From: CAYIHX01 sp964363305
GTDB taxonomy: Bacteria; Bdellovibrionota; UBA1018
Reading direction: 5' to 3'
Length of the DNA stretch: 64,000 bases
NCBI GenBank assembly: GCA_964363305.1
Contig: CAYIHX010000013.1
Location: forward strand, 1 to 64,000
Below are positions 52,582-60,129 of this stretch, in pieces. A program made the translations under genes and the position numbers. The notes beneath the pieces were generated by a model. The model saw only the letters and a list, made by a program, of their open reading frames with translations. It had not been told where the DNA came from and searched no databases. Every line of letters starts with the position of its first letter. Position 1 is the first letter of the stretch.

Positions 52582-53379
52582 CTACAGTCCAAACGCTTCC
52601 CGAATCGCCGCACGCGCGATTTGCAGCTGTGCAGGCCCGGAGATTAGACCTGTGTTCATCCTAGCAAAAACCCGACGAACCCTCTCACGCAGTCCAGCCG
52701 ACTGAGCAGTGATATTTTCTAGAACGAGAACGCCGTCCTCCCCCAAACGACTGAACTCGAGCAGGGACAGACGCCGACTCAGCGAAAGATCGTCGACACC
52801 CGTCGCTTGAGACGCAATCCTGGCCAGTGAATCAGCCAACCGTAAGACAATCTCCCGTCGGCGAATCTGCTCTCTTTCAAAGGGCGAGACTCGAGCCAGC
52901 GATTCGACCCAGCGATTGATGCGATGCTCGGGGTCCGCGTAACCAAAATGATGGGCGTGTTCGTGGAGCGCCAAGCCCAGGATCTCACCATTGGATGCAT
53001 TCTCGGCGGCAAGACGTCCGGCGTTAAAGCAAATCGGTCCGGACCGATCTCCGCTCGGCGCCGTCGCGGCCCGCTCTTCCCCCAGGGAGTCTAAGCATGA
53101 TGAGGCGACAAAATAGGGAGAGCGCAGCAGGTCTTCACGCACCCCCCTTTGAATGAGGTCTTGGAAAACAGCGGCGTCTTCTTCGATGAGCATCTCGGGA
53201 TCAACCGCTTGAACGAAGACCAGCAGCTCCGCGCGTAGACGAGTCTGAATGTAGAGTTCAATAGATTCGGCCCGAGCGATGATCGGATCACCTCCATTAT
53301 TCGTTCCTTGTCCATCGAGGTCTCGAGTCCATCCATTCGTAGCAAAAAGCATGCACGCCAACACAATCCAAATCTTCAT
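52582..53379 (-). CDS. secreted HExxH metalloprotein, coupled to a TIGR02147 regulator
   Basis: A 265-residue exported protein with signal peptide (WIVLACMLFATNGWTRD) and a Gly/Asn-rich mature start (GQGTNNGGDP). Residues about 135-160 contain LALHEHAHHFGYADPEHRIN, an HExxHxxG-type zinc site. The HFG...D.E.R...W layout is shared with the protein at 59,091. Helices dominate the rest. Its ATG overlaps the stop of the upstream TIGR02147 gene (ATGA), so it is translated with it. It is probably a periplasmic or secreted peptidase; substrate unknown. Confidence 0.78.
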   Translation of the reverse strand: MKIWIVLACMLFATNGWTRDLDGQGTNNGGDPIIARAESIELYIQTRLRAELLVFVQAVDPEMLIEEDAAVFQDLIQRGVREDLLRSPYFVASSCLDSLGEERAATAPSGDRSGPICFNAGRLAAENASNGEILGLALHEHAHHFGYADPEHRINRWVESLARVSPFEREQIRRREIVLRLADSLARIASQATGVDDLSLSRRLSLLEFSRLGEDGVLVLENITAQSAGLRERVRRVFARMNTGLISGPAQLQIARAAIREAFGL

Positions 53380-54200
53380 TTTCTTTCTCCTAACAGTGGT
53401 TGAGTTAATCGGAAAAACTGCGTGGCCAGCACGTAGACCTCCGTGGGTTTGCGAACTTTTGACCGTTCAGTGAGTTTGCGATTGAGGAGCCGACGCTTCT
53501 TGAGCAGGAACGCCTTGATATCGTCGATATCGTCCGGATGGATGGCCACGGTGAGAGTGCTGAGATAGCGTTCCTGGACGGATTGGTGAATCACCGCTCG
53601 TTTGGCGTGGTCGAGAATCTGTTGATTGAAGCGGCGAATCGATTCCGAGGGAATGTCTTTTGTCGTTTCCAGCTGAGCACACGTTGAAACAAATCGCTTC
53701 CCCACCCGCTTGACAACCCTCAAGCGGAGTAGGCGCTCCAGGGCCAGCTTGGCCTGCTCTGACGTAATTCCGAGTCGACCAGCGATCCACCCCGCGTCGC
53801 TCTGAAATCCCTCGGTGAGCAAAAGCTCTAAAATGGCGAAGTGGTACCAGTCGGAGATGACGTGAAACTGATCTTCCGCCAACTCAGAAACTGGGTGCTC
53901 GAGAGCGATTTTGGAGAGGGCCTCCCGAGCCTGTCGGCGGGAACGATGCGAACGCGACGCTTCGGCGGCGGCCTGTAAAACAAAAATTTCTTTTTCTTGT
54001 GGATTCAGATGGAGTGCCTGCGAGACCGTCTCGGCCCTCTGGGCAGACAGCCTCTGCTTACCGCTCAAGATTTCCGACACTCGAGAGGGCGCCAACCCCA
54101 GATCCCTGGCAAATGCCCGCAACGAGTAGTGCGGATTCAACGCCTGACGTTCTGCCAGCTTGCTCCGCAGCAGTTGGGTGTAATTCGAATAACGAACCAT
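53376..54200 (-). CDS. TIGR02147/DUF4423 family regulator
   Basis: A 274-residue cytoplasmic protein. The XRE-like helix-turn-helix (LNPHYSLRAFARDLGLAPSR, then VSEILSGKQRLS) is the signature N-terminus of TIGR02147. DUF4423 follows (FHVISDWYHFAILELLLTEG, AGRLGITSEQAKLALERLL) and the C-terminus is the usual KPTEVYVLATQFFRLTQPL. It shares this layout with the regulator at 58,315. It is first in a two-gene operon with the HExxH protein, which it probably regulates; the ligand is unknown. Confidence 0.93.
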   Translation of the reverse strand: MVRYSNYTQLLRSKLAERQALNPHYSLRAFARDLGLAPSRVSEILSGKQRLSAQRAETVSQALHLNPQEKEIFVLQAAAEASRSHRSRRQAREALSKIALEHPVSELAEDQFHVISDWYHFAILELLLTEGFQSDAGWIAGRLGITSEQAKLALERLLRLRVVKRVGKRFVSTCAQLETTKDIPSESIRRFNQQILDHAKRAVIHQSVQERYLSTLTVAIHPDDIDDIKAFLLKKRRLLNRKLTERSKVRKPTEVYVLATQFFRLTQPLLGERK

Positions 54201-54219
54201 GGGCAGGCACTACTTTAAA

Positions 54220-54561
54220 ATGGTGCATCGCACAACACCCAAGGGAACGAAGTGTTCTGTGGTTGGAGGAACACTGATACTCTCCCTGAGTTCTTCCACT
54301 CCCGCCCTCGAGCACACCGATGATGAGCGCCTCTTTGGCTTATTCCAAGCTTTAGGGGTGAGGTCGTTCTCCGCTCAACTCGTTTGCGAAGAGTTGCTGC
54401 TCAATGCTCAGGAGCATGGAGCAGGCCCGATACAAACGTATGGCCAAAGAGAAGGGACTCGCGTTTCAATCTCGCAGGCACCCTCGCCGCGTTCTCCGTG
54501 GAGGAGCCATGACGGTCTCAAAAAAATTCTCAGTCTACGAACCGTTGCAGGGGAGTTTTGA
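54220..54561 (+). CDS. hypothetical protein with an N-box-like GHKL ATPase segment, possibly decayed
   Basis: A 113-residue frame. The segment LVCEELLLNAQEHG resembles the N box of GHKL ATPases such as anti-sigma kinases (EE..NA..HG), but no G1 box (DxGxG) is visible after it. It could be a degraded or atypical anti-sigma-like protein. It is divergent from the TIGR02147 gene. Short overlapping frames to 54,747 (one reading QALKVEREGVKLM, another MTVSKKFSVYEP) suggest a frameshift or a second small gene before ogt; neither is convincing. Confidence 0.4.
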   Translation: MVHRTTPKGTKCSVVGGTLILSLSSSTPALEHTDDERLFGLFQALGVRSFSAQLVCEELLLNAQEHGAGPIQTYGQREGTRVSISQAPSPRSPWRSHDGLKKILSLRTVAGEF

Positions 54562-54661
54562 ACGGCAAGATCCCATCCTCAGATGCCCCAGCTGCGCCAA
54601 TTGGCCTTCGACGCCGTGAACGCGGGACAGGCCCTGAAGGTCGAGCGAGAGGGAGTAAAAC

Positions 54662-55201
54662 TCATGTCCCTCTCATTCTTAGTCCAAAAGCGCCCTCCAG
54701 GCTCAAGAGCTGTCGTTTGGTCTCAAGGCCGCCCGCGAATCCGGTGAGGTGCCCCGAAGCGCCGATCACGCGATGACAGGGAATAATGATACCAATGGGA
54801 TTTCTTCCGTTAGCCGCACCGACAGCTCTCGCCGCCTTCGGACGTCCAACGCGTCTTGCTTGCTCTCCATAAGTGATGTGTTGCCCATACGGAATTTTGA
54901 GAAGCTGCCTCCACACCTGTTTCTGAAAGTCAGTTCCCCGTGGCTCAAGAGGAAGATCAAAAGAGAATCTCTTTCCGCTGAAATATTCCCCCAGTTGAGT
55001 TTCCGCCCTACTCAGAATGGAGTTGCCCCGCCCACATGTGGCAGAACGGAGGTGATCCGCCAGGTTCGATAGGTCTTCGCCCCAGGCCAGGCACAGCAGT
55101 GCCGTACTATGCGCAACGAGCGTGAGGGGCCCCACCGGTGAAGTTATCGTTTTGTACTGAGGGATTTCTTCCACAATGCGAGGGCGATGTATGCGTTCCA
55201 T
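54662..55201 (-). CDS. ogt: methylated-DNA--protein-cysteine methyltransferase
   Basis: A 179-residue suicide repair protein that removes alkyl groups from O6-alkylguanine. The C-terminal active-site motif IPCHRVIG (Cys acceptor) and the upstream GRPKAARAVGAANGRNPIGI stretch are diagnostic. GGAG precedes the ATG. It overlaps the 3' end of the Ada-AlkA gene by 58 bases, so it is the second gene of an alkylation-damage operon. Confidence 0.95.
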   Translation of the reverse strand: MERIHRPRIVEEIPQYKTITSPVGPLTLVAHSTALLCLAWGEDLSNLADHLRSATCGRGNSILSRAETQLGEYFSGKRFSFDLPLEPRGTDFQKQVWRQLLKIPYGQHITYGEQARRVGRPKAARAVGAANGRNPIGIIIPCHRVIGASGHLTGFAGGLETKRQLLSLEGAFGLRMRGT

Positions 55202-56583
55202 GGGCTCCAGTCTCCTTTTTCGTGTTCATGATGCGCAAGCGCCCGCTTGATGATGAGATCGGTTTTTGGAAATGCGTTTGGGTCGCCCATGCAGCGCATG
55301 GCGATCATTTCAACCGTCCACGGACCAATCCCCGGGATGGCGAGCAGCTGTGCCTTGGTCTTTTCAACATCAGCGGATCGAGAAAGGTCGATTTGCCGAT
55401 CCCGTACCTGCTTTGAAAGCTCACGAATCGCATTCCCGCGAACTTTGGTGACCCCAACAGCTCTGAAGTCGGCCTCAGCCAAGACGCGCGCGCTGGGAAA
55501 CAGATAAGTGCAGCCGTCGAAAAGTGGGGTGGAAATCTTTCGGCCGAATTGCGCTACGAATTTTCCGACTTTGATTCTCGCCTGCTCGACGCTGACCAAC
55601 TGCCCAAGAATGACACAAACGGCCGTTTCGAAGGGCTCCCAGGCTCCCGGAACACGAATACCCAGTTCATCCAGGTAACATGCGGCAATAGGATCTTTGA
55701 GGTTCAGATCCCGTAGATGGGCATGTGGATTCAGGCGCGTATCAAAAAGATCTCGCACCCGCTCGATGGCCCCTCTCAGGTAGCTCAGATCTGAAATTGA
55801 AAGCGCCACCAAGAGCTGTCCCTTTTTGGGCTCATACCCGACCTCGACCGCGCCCACGGCTTTCTCCATGGAAAAACTTCGCCGATACTTTCCATCAGAA
55901 AAACTTTCCACGCCTTGAGCGCCATGGTTTTTGAGAAATCCGAAGATATGGTCCCAATCGAATGGAGCGATGACGGGAATCTCTACATGTATGAAATTTG
56001 AACGCCGATCCAAAGTTTCGCCCGAATATTTCCGCACTATCGACGGCGTCGCTCCGAATTTCTCTCTAAAAGCCTCATTGAATCGCCGAATGGATTGATA
56101 TCCGGAAGCAAAAGCGACCTCTGTTACCGACAACGAGGATTGCGTGAGAAGTTGTTTTGCTAAATGAAGCCGCTTCGAAGCGGCGACCTCAATAGGTGAT
56201 GCGCCCACATGCGCCTCAAAAAGCCTCCGAAAGTGGCGGTCGGAGACGCCCAGCTTGTCTGCAAGGAGACTGAGCGAAACATCGTCCGCCTCGCCCCGCG
56301 AAATCATCATGAGCGCCCGCCCGACAACGGCCGCGGTTCCATTCCACTGCACGGAGTAGGGGGCGAGATCGGGCCGGCATCGGAGACAGGCTCGAAATCC
56401 GGCCTTTTCCGCCTCCGCTGAACTTCGATAAAAAGTGATATTCTCCAACTTCGGTCGGGCCGGGCAAATGGGCCGGCAATAGATCCCCGTCGTGCGCACC
56501 CCGAAGTAGAACCGGCCATCATACCGCCTGTCACGCGCGCGAACGATCTTATAAAGGAGCGGCTTGTCATTGAGATCCATCAA
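55144..56583 (-). CDS. Ada-type regulator fused to AlkA 3-methyladenine DNA glycosylase
   Basis: A 479-residue fusion. The N-terminal Ada zinc domain has Cys36, Cys40, Cys66 and Cys69 (YCRPICPARP, ACLRC); Cys36 is the expected methyl-phosphotriester acceptor that activates the regulator. An AraC-type helix-turn-helix domain spans about 85-180 (LSVTEVAFASGYQSIRRFNE). The C-terminal AlkA glycosylase (about 190-479) has the helix-hairpin-helix LLAIPGIGPWTVEMIAMR and the catalytic Asp in FPKTDLIIKRAL. It should sense methyl damage, activate transcription and excise 3-methyladenine. Such fusions are known. Expressed with ogt as an adaptive-response operon. Confidence 0.95.
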   Translation of the reverse strand: MMDLNDKPLLYKIVRARDRRYDGRFYFGVRTTGIYCRPICPARPKLENITFYRSSAEAEKAGFRACLRCRPDLAPYSVQWNGTAAVVGRALMMISRGEADDVSLSLLADKLGVSDRHFRRLFEAHVGASPIEVAASKRLHLAKQLLTQSSLSVTEVAFASGYQSIRRFNEAFREKFGATPSIVRKYSGETLDRRSNFIHVEIPVIAPFDWDHIFGFLKNHGAQGVESFSDGKYRRSFSMEKAVGAVEVGYEPKKGQLLVALSISDLSYLRGAIERVRDLFDTRLNPHAHLRDLNLKDPIAACYLDELGIRVPGAWEPFETAVCVILGQLVSVEQARIKVGKFVAQFGRKISTPLFDGCTYLFPSARVLAEADFRAVGVTKVRGNAIRELSKQVRDRQIDLSRSADVEKTKAQLLAIPGIGPWTVEMIAMRCMGDPNAFPKTDLIIKRALAHHEHEKGDWSPWNAYIALALWKKSLSTKR

Positions 56584-56633
56584 TGGTCATGTAATCGATT
56601 CGTTACGCCCAAACTAGCGGTTTTCGGACCTCA

Positions 56634-57107
56634 TCACCCGTTGGATGACATCCCTTCGATGATCTTCAGGGTCGAGATCATTCTTCGAACGGCCTCCGCG
56701 CCCACGGCCTTCTCGAAGCCATCCTGGGTAGAATGATGAATCCGCACCAGCTTCTGAGAAAGCTTTCGACCTTCTGGCGTGAGTTCGAGCACGTAGCTTC
56801 TGGAGTCTGCTGGATTGAGACGCCTGCCCAGGAGTTTTCGCTTCTCTAAAGAGGTGACCTGGTGGCTGACGTTGGGCGCGGTCATCCGCAAAGTATTGGT
56901 CAAATCCTTGGGAGTAATCGCCCCCCTGGCCTCGAAGAACAACGAAAGAAGAATGAAAGACTGATTCAGGCTGAGGCCATCCGCGTCGAGCCTCTTTTTG
57001 AGCAGGCAGAGGAGGGTCTCATAAGCACGATCCATGGCGAACAGGGGGCTTTCATCAAGAAATTCTGTGATCCGAAGTCGTTTATTTGAATGGCTCAATA
57101 ATTTCAT
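56634..57107 (-). CDS. MarR family transcriptional regulator
   Basis: About 157 residues from the ATG at 57,107; the frame stays open much further upstream but runs across the bioY start and carries no signal there. The winged helix is clear (ITPKDLTNTLRMTAPNVSHQ, VTSLEKRKLLGRRLNPADSRSYVL), flanked by dimerisation helices. It is divergent from the BioY fusion gene with a 17-base near-palindrome between them, so it probably controls bioY and itself. Confidence 0.9.
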   Translation of the reverse strand: MKLLSHSNKRLRITEFLDESPLFAMDRAYETLLCLLKKRLDADGLSLNQSFILLSLFFEARGAITPKDLTNTLRMTAPNVSHQVTSLEKRKLLGRRLNPADSRSYVLELTPEGRKLSQKLVRIHHSTQDGFEKAVGAEAVRRMISTLKIIEGMSSNG

Positions 57108-57125
57108 TTGTGAATTAAATATACC

Positions 57126-57142
57126 TAGATTCAATGAATTTA
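57126..57142. promoter_or_regulatory. candidate MarR operator
   Basis: Near-palindrome TAGATTCAATGAATTTA: 8-base arms, one mismatch, central A. It lies between the divergent MarR and BioY-fusion starts, in an AT-rich stretch. Size and symmetry suit a MarR dimer. Confidence 0.45.
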
Positions 57143-57195
57143 ATGTTCGTAAAACGCGGCGAATGGAATAACAAGTCCCGATCGGAGAATCATTC

Positions 57196-58233
57196 ATGAC
57201 CACCGCGGCGATATCGAGAATGGAAGTTCGTTGGCTTGGAAAATCTTTTGGGCTGGTCCTGCTGGGATCCGCCCTGATCGCACTAGCGGCGCAGTTGCGC
57301 ATCGTCTTACCATGGACACCCGTTCCCATTACCGGACAGACGGCGATGGTCGCGTTCTTGGCCTTGACCCTGGGCCCCAAGCGCGCACCGGCGGCGGTGG
57401 CAAGTTACTTGGGCGCTGCCGCGCTCGGCCTGCCGATCCTAGCGGGGGCACAGCCTTGGGTGTTTGGGCCCACCTCCGGCTACTTGGTCGGAATGCTGGT
57501 GTCGTCATATATCATCGGCAAGATCGCGATGGCCTTCCCCCGGCCCAGCCTAGGGTCGAATTTCCTGTCTGCCCTCGTGGGGTCGAGCTGCGTGTTTGCT
57601 TGCGGCTTAGGCTGGCTGGCCTTCTGGATACCGCCGCAAGGCCTGTTAACGGCGGGGCTCTGGCCCTTCCTGCCGGGCGATCTGTTAAAAAGTTTGATGG
57701 CGGCTTTAGCGGCGTCCCAAGTGACGCCAAAGGTCCGCGCCTGGTTCCTCGGATGCCTTCTTCTGGGCACGATCACACCGGCCCATTCTGCTGAAGTGGC
57801 CTTCATAGAGGTCCGCAATTGGCACGGCGAAACCATTCAGCTTGAACCCGGTTTTAACTTCGCCCACTTGGCGATTCGGGTGGAGGGCGGATGGTTACAC
57901 GCTCACCCCGGGCGAGGAGTTGAGTGGACCGACGATCTGGCTCCTTACGGTCGAGTCGCCGAGATCGTCAACGACGAAACGATTTCCGCGCCGACGCTTG
58001 AGCAGGTGCATGATTGGATCGGACGCGCCTATGACTTGAATTTCAATTGGTCCGATGACGAATTTTACTGCTCGGAGCTGGCAGGAAAACTGTTGGGAGT
58101 TCCCCCTACGCCGATGCGCTTTGATGCCGATCTTTGGCGCACTTGGCGTCGGCCCCTCCCGGCAGGAGAACTTGGCGTTTCACCGCAGAAAGTTTACGAC
58201 TGGTTGAAGGCGCGAGTCAGCTCACCAACCTGA
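57196..58233 (+). CDS. bioY: BioY biotin-uptake protein fused to a YiiX-like papain-fold hydrolase domain
   Basis: A 345-residue protein. Residues about 10-175 are BioY, the substrate-binding subunit of biotin ECF transporters: PWTPVPITGQTAMVAFLALT, AAALGLPILAG, GPTSGYLVGML and the end PFLPGDLLKSLMAALAA. A signal-peptide-like stretch follows (VRAWFLGCLLLGTITPAHSA), then about 150 residues like YiiX/permuted NlpC-P60 enzymes: NFAHLAIRVEGGWLHAHP with the catalytic-type His and DDEFYCSELAGKLLGV with the Cys. No stop codon separates them, but a GTG at 57,720 could start the second part alone. Together they might release biotin from peptides outside and import it (inference). Divergent MarR. Confidence 0.85.
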   Translation: MTTAAISRMEVRWLGKSFGLVLLGSALIALAAQLRIVLPWTPVPITGQTAMVAFLALTLGPKRAPAAVASYLGAAALGLPILAGAQPWVFGPTSGYLVGMLVSSYIIGKIAMAFPRPSLGSNFLSALVGSSCVFACGLGWLAFWIPPQGLLTAGLWPFLPGDLLKSLMAALAASQVTPKVRAWFLGCLLLGTITPAHSAEVAFIEVRNWHGETIQLEPGFNFAHLAIRVEGGWLHAHPGRGVEWTDDLAPYGRVAEIVNDETISAPTLEQVHDWIGRAYDLNFNWSDDEFYCSELAGKLLGVPPTPMRFDADLWRTWRRPLPAGELGVSPQKVYDWLKARVSSPT

Positions 58234-58314
58234 GTACAGCTGTTTTCCAAGTCCAGAAAACACTTTGTATCATACCCGCTTGTATTGCTCCGCATCCCAC
58301 GCTACTGACGCATC

Positions 58315-59094
58315 ATGTCGTACCGAAGCTGGCTGATACGAGAATTGGAACGGAGAAAGCGGATCAACCCCCGCTTTTCGCTCCGTGCGTTTGCCCGACA
58401 GATCGGGCTGAGTCCGGGGTTTCTTTCCGGTGTTTTGAGCGGAAGCAAGTCGCTTTCGGCGGATCGCGCTCGTGACCTCGGCAAAACCCTGGGCCTGAAT
58501 GATCCCCAACTCAAGGAGTTCGTGGAATCGGCAGAGAGCGAACTCGTTCGTTCTCCGCGACTCCGGGGCGCGCCAAGCGAACGAACCCTCCTCGCGTTGG
58601 ATCGCTTCGAACTCATCGCGGATTGGTACCACTTCGCCATCCTTGACCTGACGACCACGAGCGGATTTCGTGAAGACGCGAAATGGATCGGACGGCGCCT
58701 CGGAATTTCCGCTGAGACGGCAAGCGAGGCGCTCGAGCGACTGCTCCGTCTCGGTCACCTCAAGCGCGTGAAGGGCAGACTCCGCAAGGTGGACATGCAT
58801 TTCACGACCACGAACGAAGTTCCGAGCCGGGCGCTGCGTTCCCTGCACAAACAAACCATGTGCAAAGCCATGGAGGCGCTCGATGAGCGTCCCATCGAGG
58901 AGCGCGACATCACCGGCATCACGATCGCCATGGACCCCGCGCGCATCGCGCTCGCCAAAGAGGAGATTCGCCAATTTCGGCTTCACCTGGGCGATTTGCT
59001 CTCCGCGCCGGGCGGAGAACCGACCGGTGTTTTTCAGCTCAATATTCAATTTTTTGAACTCACTCAACCCGTCTCCTCAGGAGGGACATTATGA
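58315..59094 (+). CDS. TIGR02147/DUF4423 family regulator
   Basis: A 259-residue protein with the same architecture as that at 53,376: N-terminal INPRFSLRAFARQIGLSPGF helix-turn-helix, DUF4423 region (FELIADWYHFAILDLTTTSG, GRRLGISAETASEALERLLR) and terminal VFQLNIQFFELTQPV. It is coupled to the next gene by an ATGA overlap. It probably senses an unknown signal and controls the adjacent secreted metalloprotein. Confidence 0.95.
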   Translation: MSYRSWLIRELERRKRINPRFSLRAFARQIGLSPGFLSGVLSGSKSLSADRARDLGKTLGLNDPQLKEFVESAESELVRSPRLRGAPSERTLLALDRFELIADWYHFAILDLTTTSGFREDAKWIGRRLGISAETASEALERLLRLGHLKRVKGRLRKVDMHFTTTNEVPSRALRSLHKQTMCKAMEALDERPIEERDITGITIAMDPARIALAKEEIRQFRLHLGDLLSAPGGEPTGVFQLNIQFFELTQPVSSGGTL

Positions 59095-60011
59095 AAGTCG
59101 GCAATGTGTTAGCGTTACTGTTTTTGGTTTGGACATCCAACGTGCAAGCAGACGCTGGTAGCACCAGTGACGGAGGGAACGGTGGGTTTGCGTATCGTCA
59201 TGCGAGTCCGCTCATCATTCGAGCGATCGACGAAACATCACGCCGATTGGATTGCCTGCCTGAATCGCTCACGCGGCGATATGGCATCGACCGGTCGGTG
59301 CTCGCGCAGGCATTGAACCCAAGTGCCGTTCACCTCTCGGACACGACGGATCGGACTCGCAACGGCCAGCCGCTCGAGCTGGATTATCAAACGGCCCCTT
59401 CATGTCAGCTTTCGGTATTGCGTCCGCTGTTTCAGGCCGTCGAGTCCAGATCCAGCCGGGATGACCTTCTCGTGATTTCAGAATTAGCGGAAAAGCTGCT
59501 TCACGAAGCGGGCCATTGCTTTGGCTTGGATGAGGAGCGATCAGCTCAATGGGCAAGGGAGGCATCGGACAGCGAAGGCATCGGTAGGCACCCTCTTTTT
59601 GCACATACAAGGGGTATCAAAGAAAATGTTTATTTTATTCGTGGCCGCGCAGGTAATAGCGGTGAGAGACGCCCGACCTCTCACAGGAGAAACACTCTTT
59701 CGCTGGGAGTCTTTCGGGTTGGTGAGTCGGTGGACGTTAATGTCATGGCGACTACCGACTGGGTTCCACATATCAACTATAGGCCGGGGATAAGAGCTAG
59801 TGTGCCCTACCATGATTGGATACGGGAACAAGAGTGTCGGGATGTATCCTTTTCAATCAATATAACTGAGGACGAAGGGGCCTGGTTGAGTGAGACCCTC
59901 TATCCCAACCTTCGAAACGCCAGAATGGATCCCCAACGAGACTTTTCAGAAACGTTGTGCTTGGGATCAACCATCGTTCGAATTCCACTTTTGCAATGTT
60001 CTAGCATCTAA
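59091..60011 (+). CDS. secreted HExxH metalloprotein, coupled to a TIGR02147 regulator
   Basis: A 306-residue exported protein with signal peptide (VLALLFLVWTSNVQADA) and a GGNGGF mature start like the GTNNGGD of the protein at 52,582. Residues about 134-152 hold KLLHEAGHCFGLDEERSAQW, an HExxHxFGxxE-type zinc site. A beta-rich C-terminal domain of about 150 residues (about 160-306) with several Cys may be an added binding domain; the protein at 52,582 lacks it. GGAG precedes the ATG, which overlaps the regulator stop. It is probably a periplasmic or extracellular protease. Confidence 0.8.
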   Translation: MKVGNVLALLFLVWTSNVQADAGSTSDGGNGGFAYRHASPLIIRAIDETSRRLDCLPESLTRRYGIDRSVLAQALNPSAVHLSDTTDRTRNGQPLELDYQTAPSCQLSVLRPLFQAVESRSSRDDLLVISELAEKLLHEAGHCFGLDEERSAQWAREASDSEGIGRHPLFAHTRGIKENVYFIRGRAGNSGERRPTSHRRNTLSLGVFRVGESVDVNVMATTDWVPHINYRPGIRASVPYHDWIREQECRDVSFSINITEDEGAWLSETLYPNLRNARMDPQRDFSETLCLGSTIVRIPLLQCSSI

Positions 60012-60080
60012 GATCTGATGTGTCTGGCCGCAAGAGGTTCGCGGTATGAAGATGGATTGGGCTTCCATGAGGATAGCCGG

Positions 60081-60118
60081 CCCCCGGAAAAGAGATCATA
60101 CTTCTCCTTTTCCGGGGG
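60081..60118 (-). terminator. candidate terminator of the AAA ATPase gene
   Basis: Perfect 12-bp stem CCCCCGGAAAAG/CTTTTCCGGGGG with a 14-base loop between the two convergent genes. The T-tail is weak on both strands, so termination efficiency is uncertain. Confidence 0.55.
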
Positions 60119-60129
60119 GTGGCTCGTGC

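Noticed and set aside
52329..52664. 111-codon plus-strand frame
   Set aside because: It joins unrelated upstream DNA, the M20 remnant and the antisense of the HExxH gene; only the middle is a remnant.
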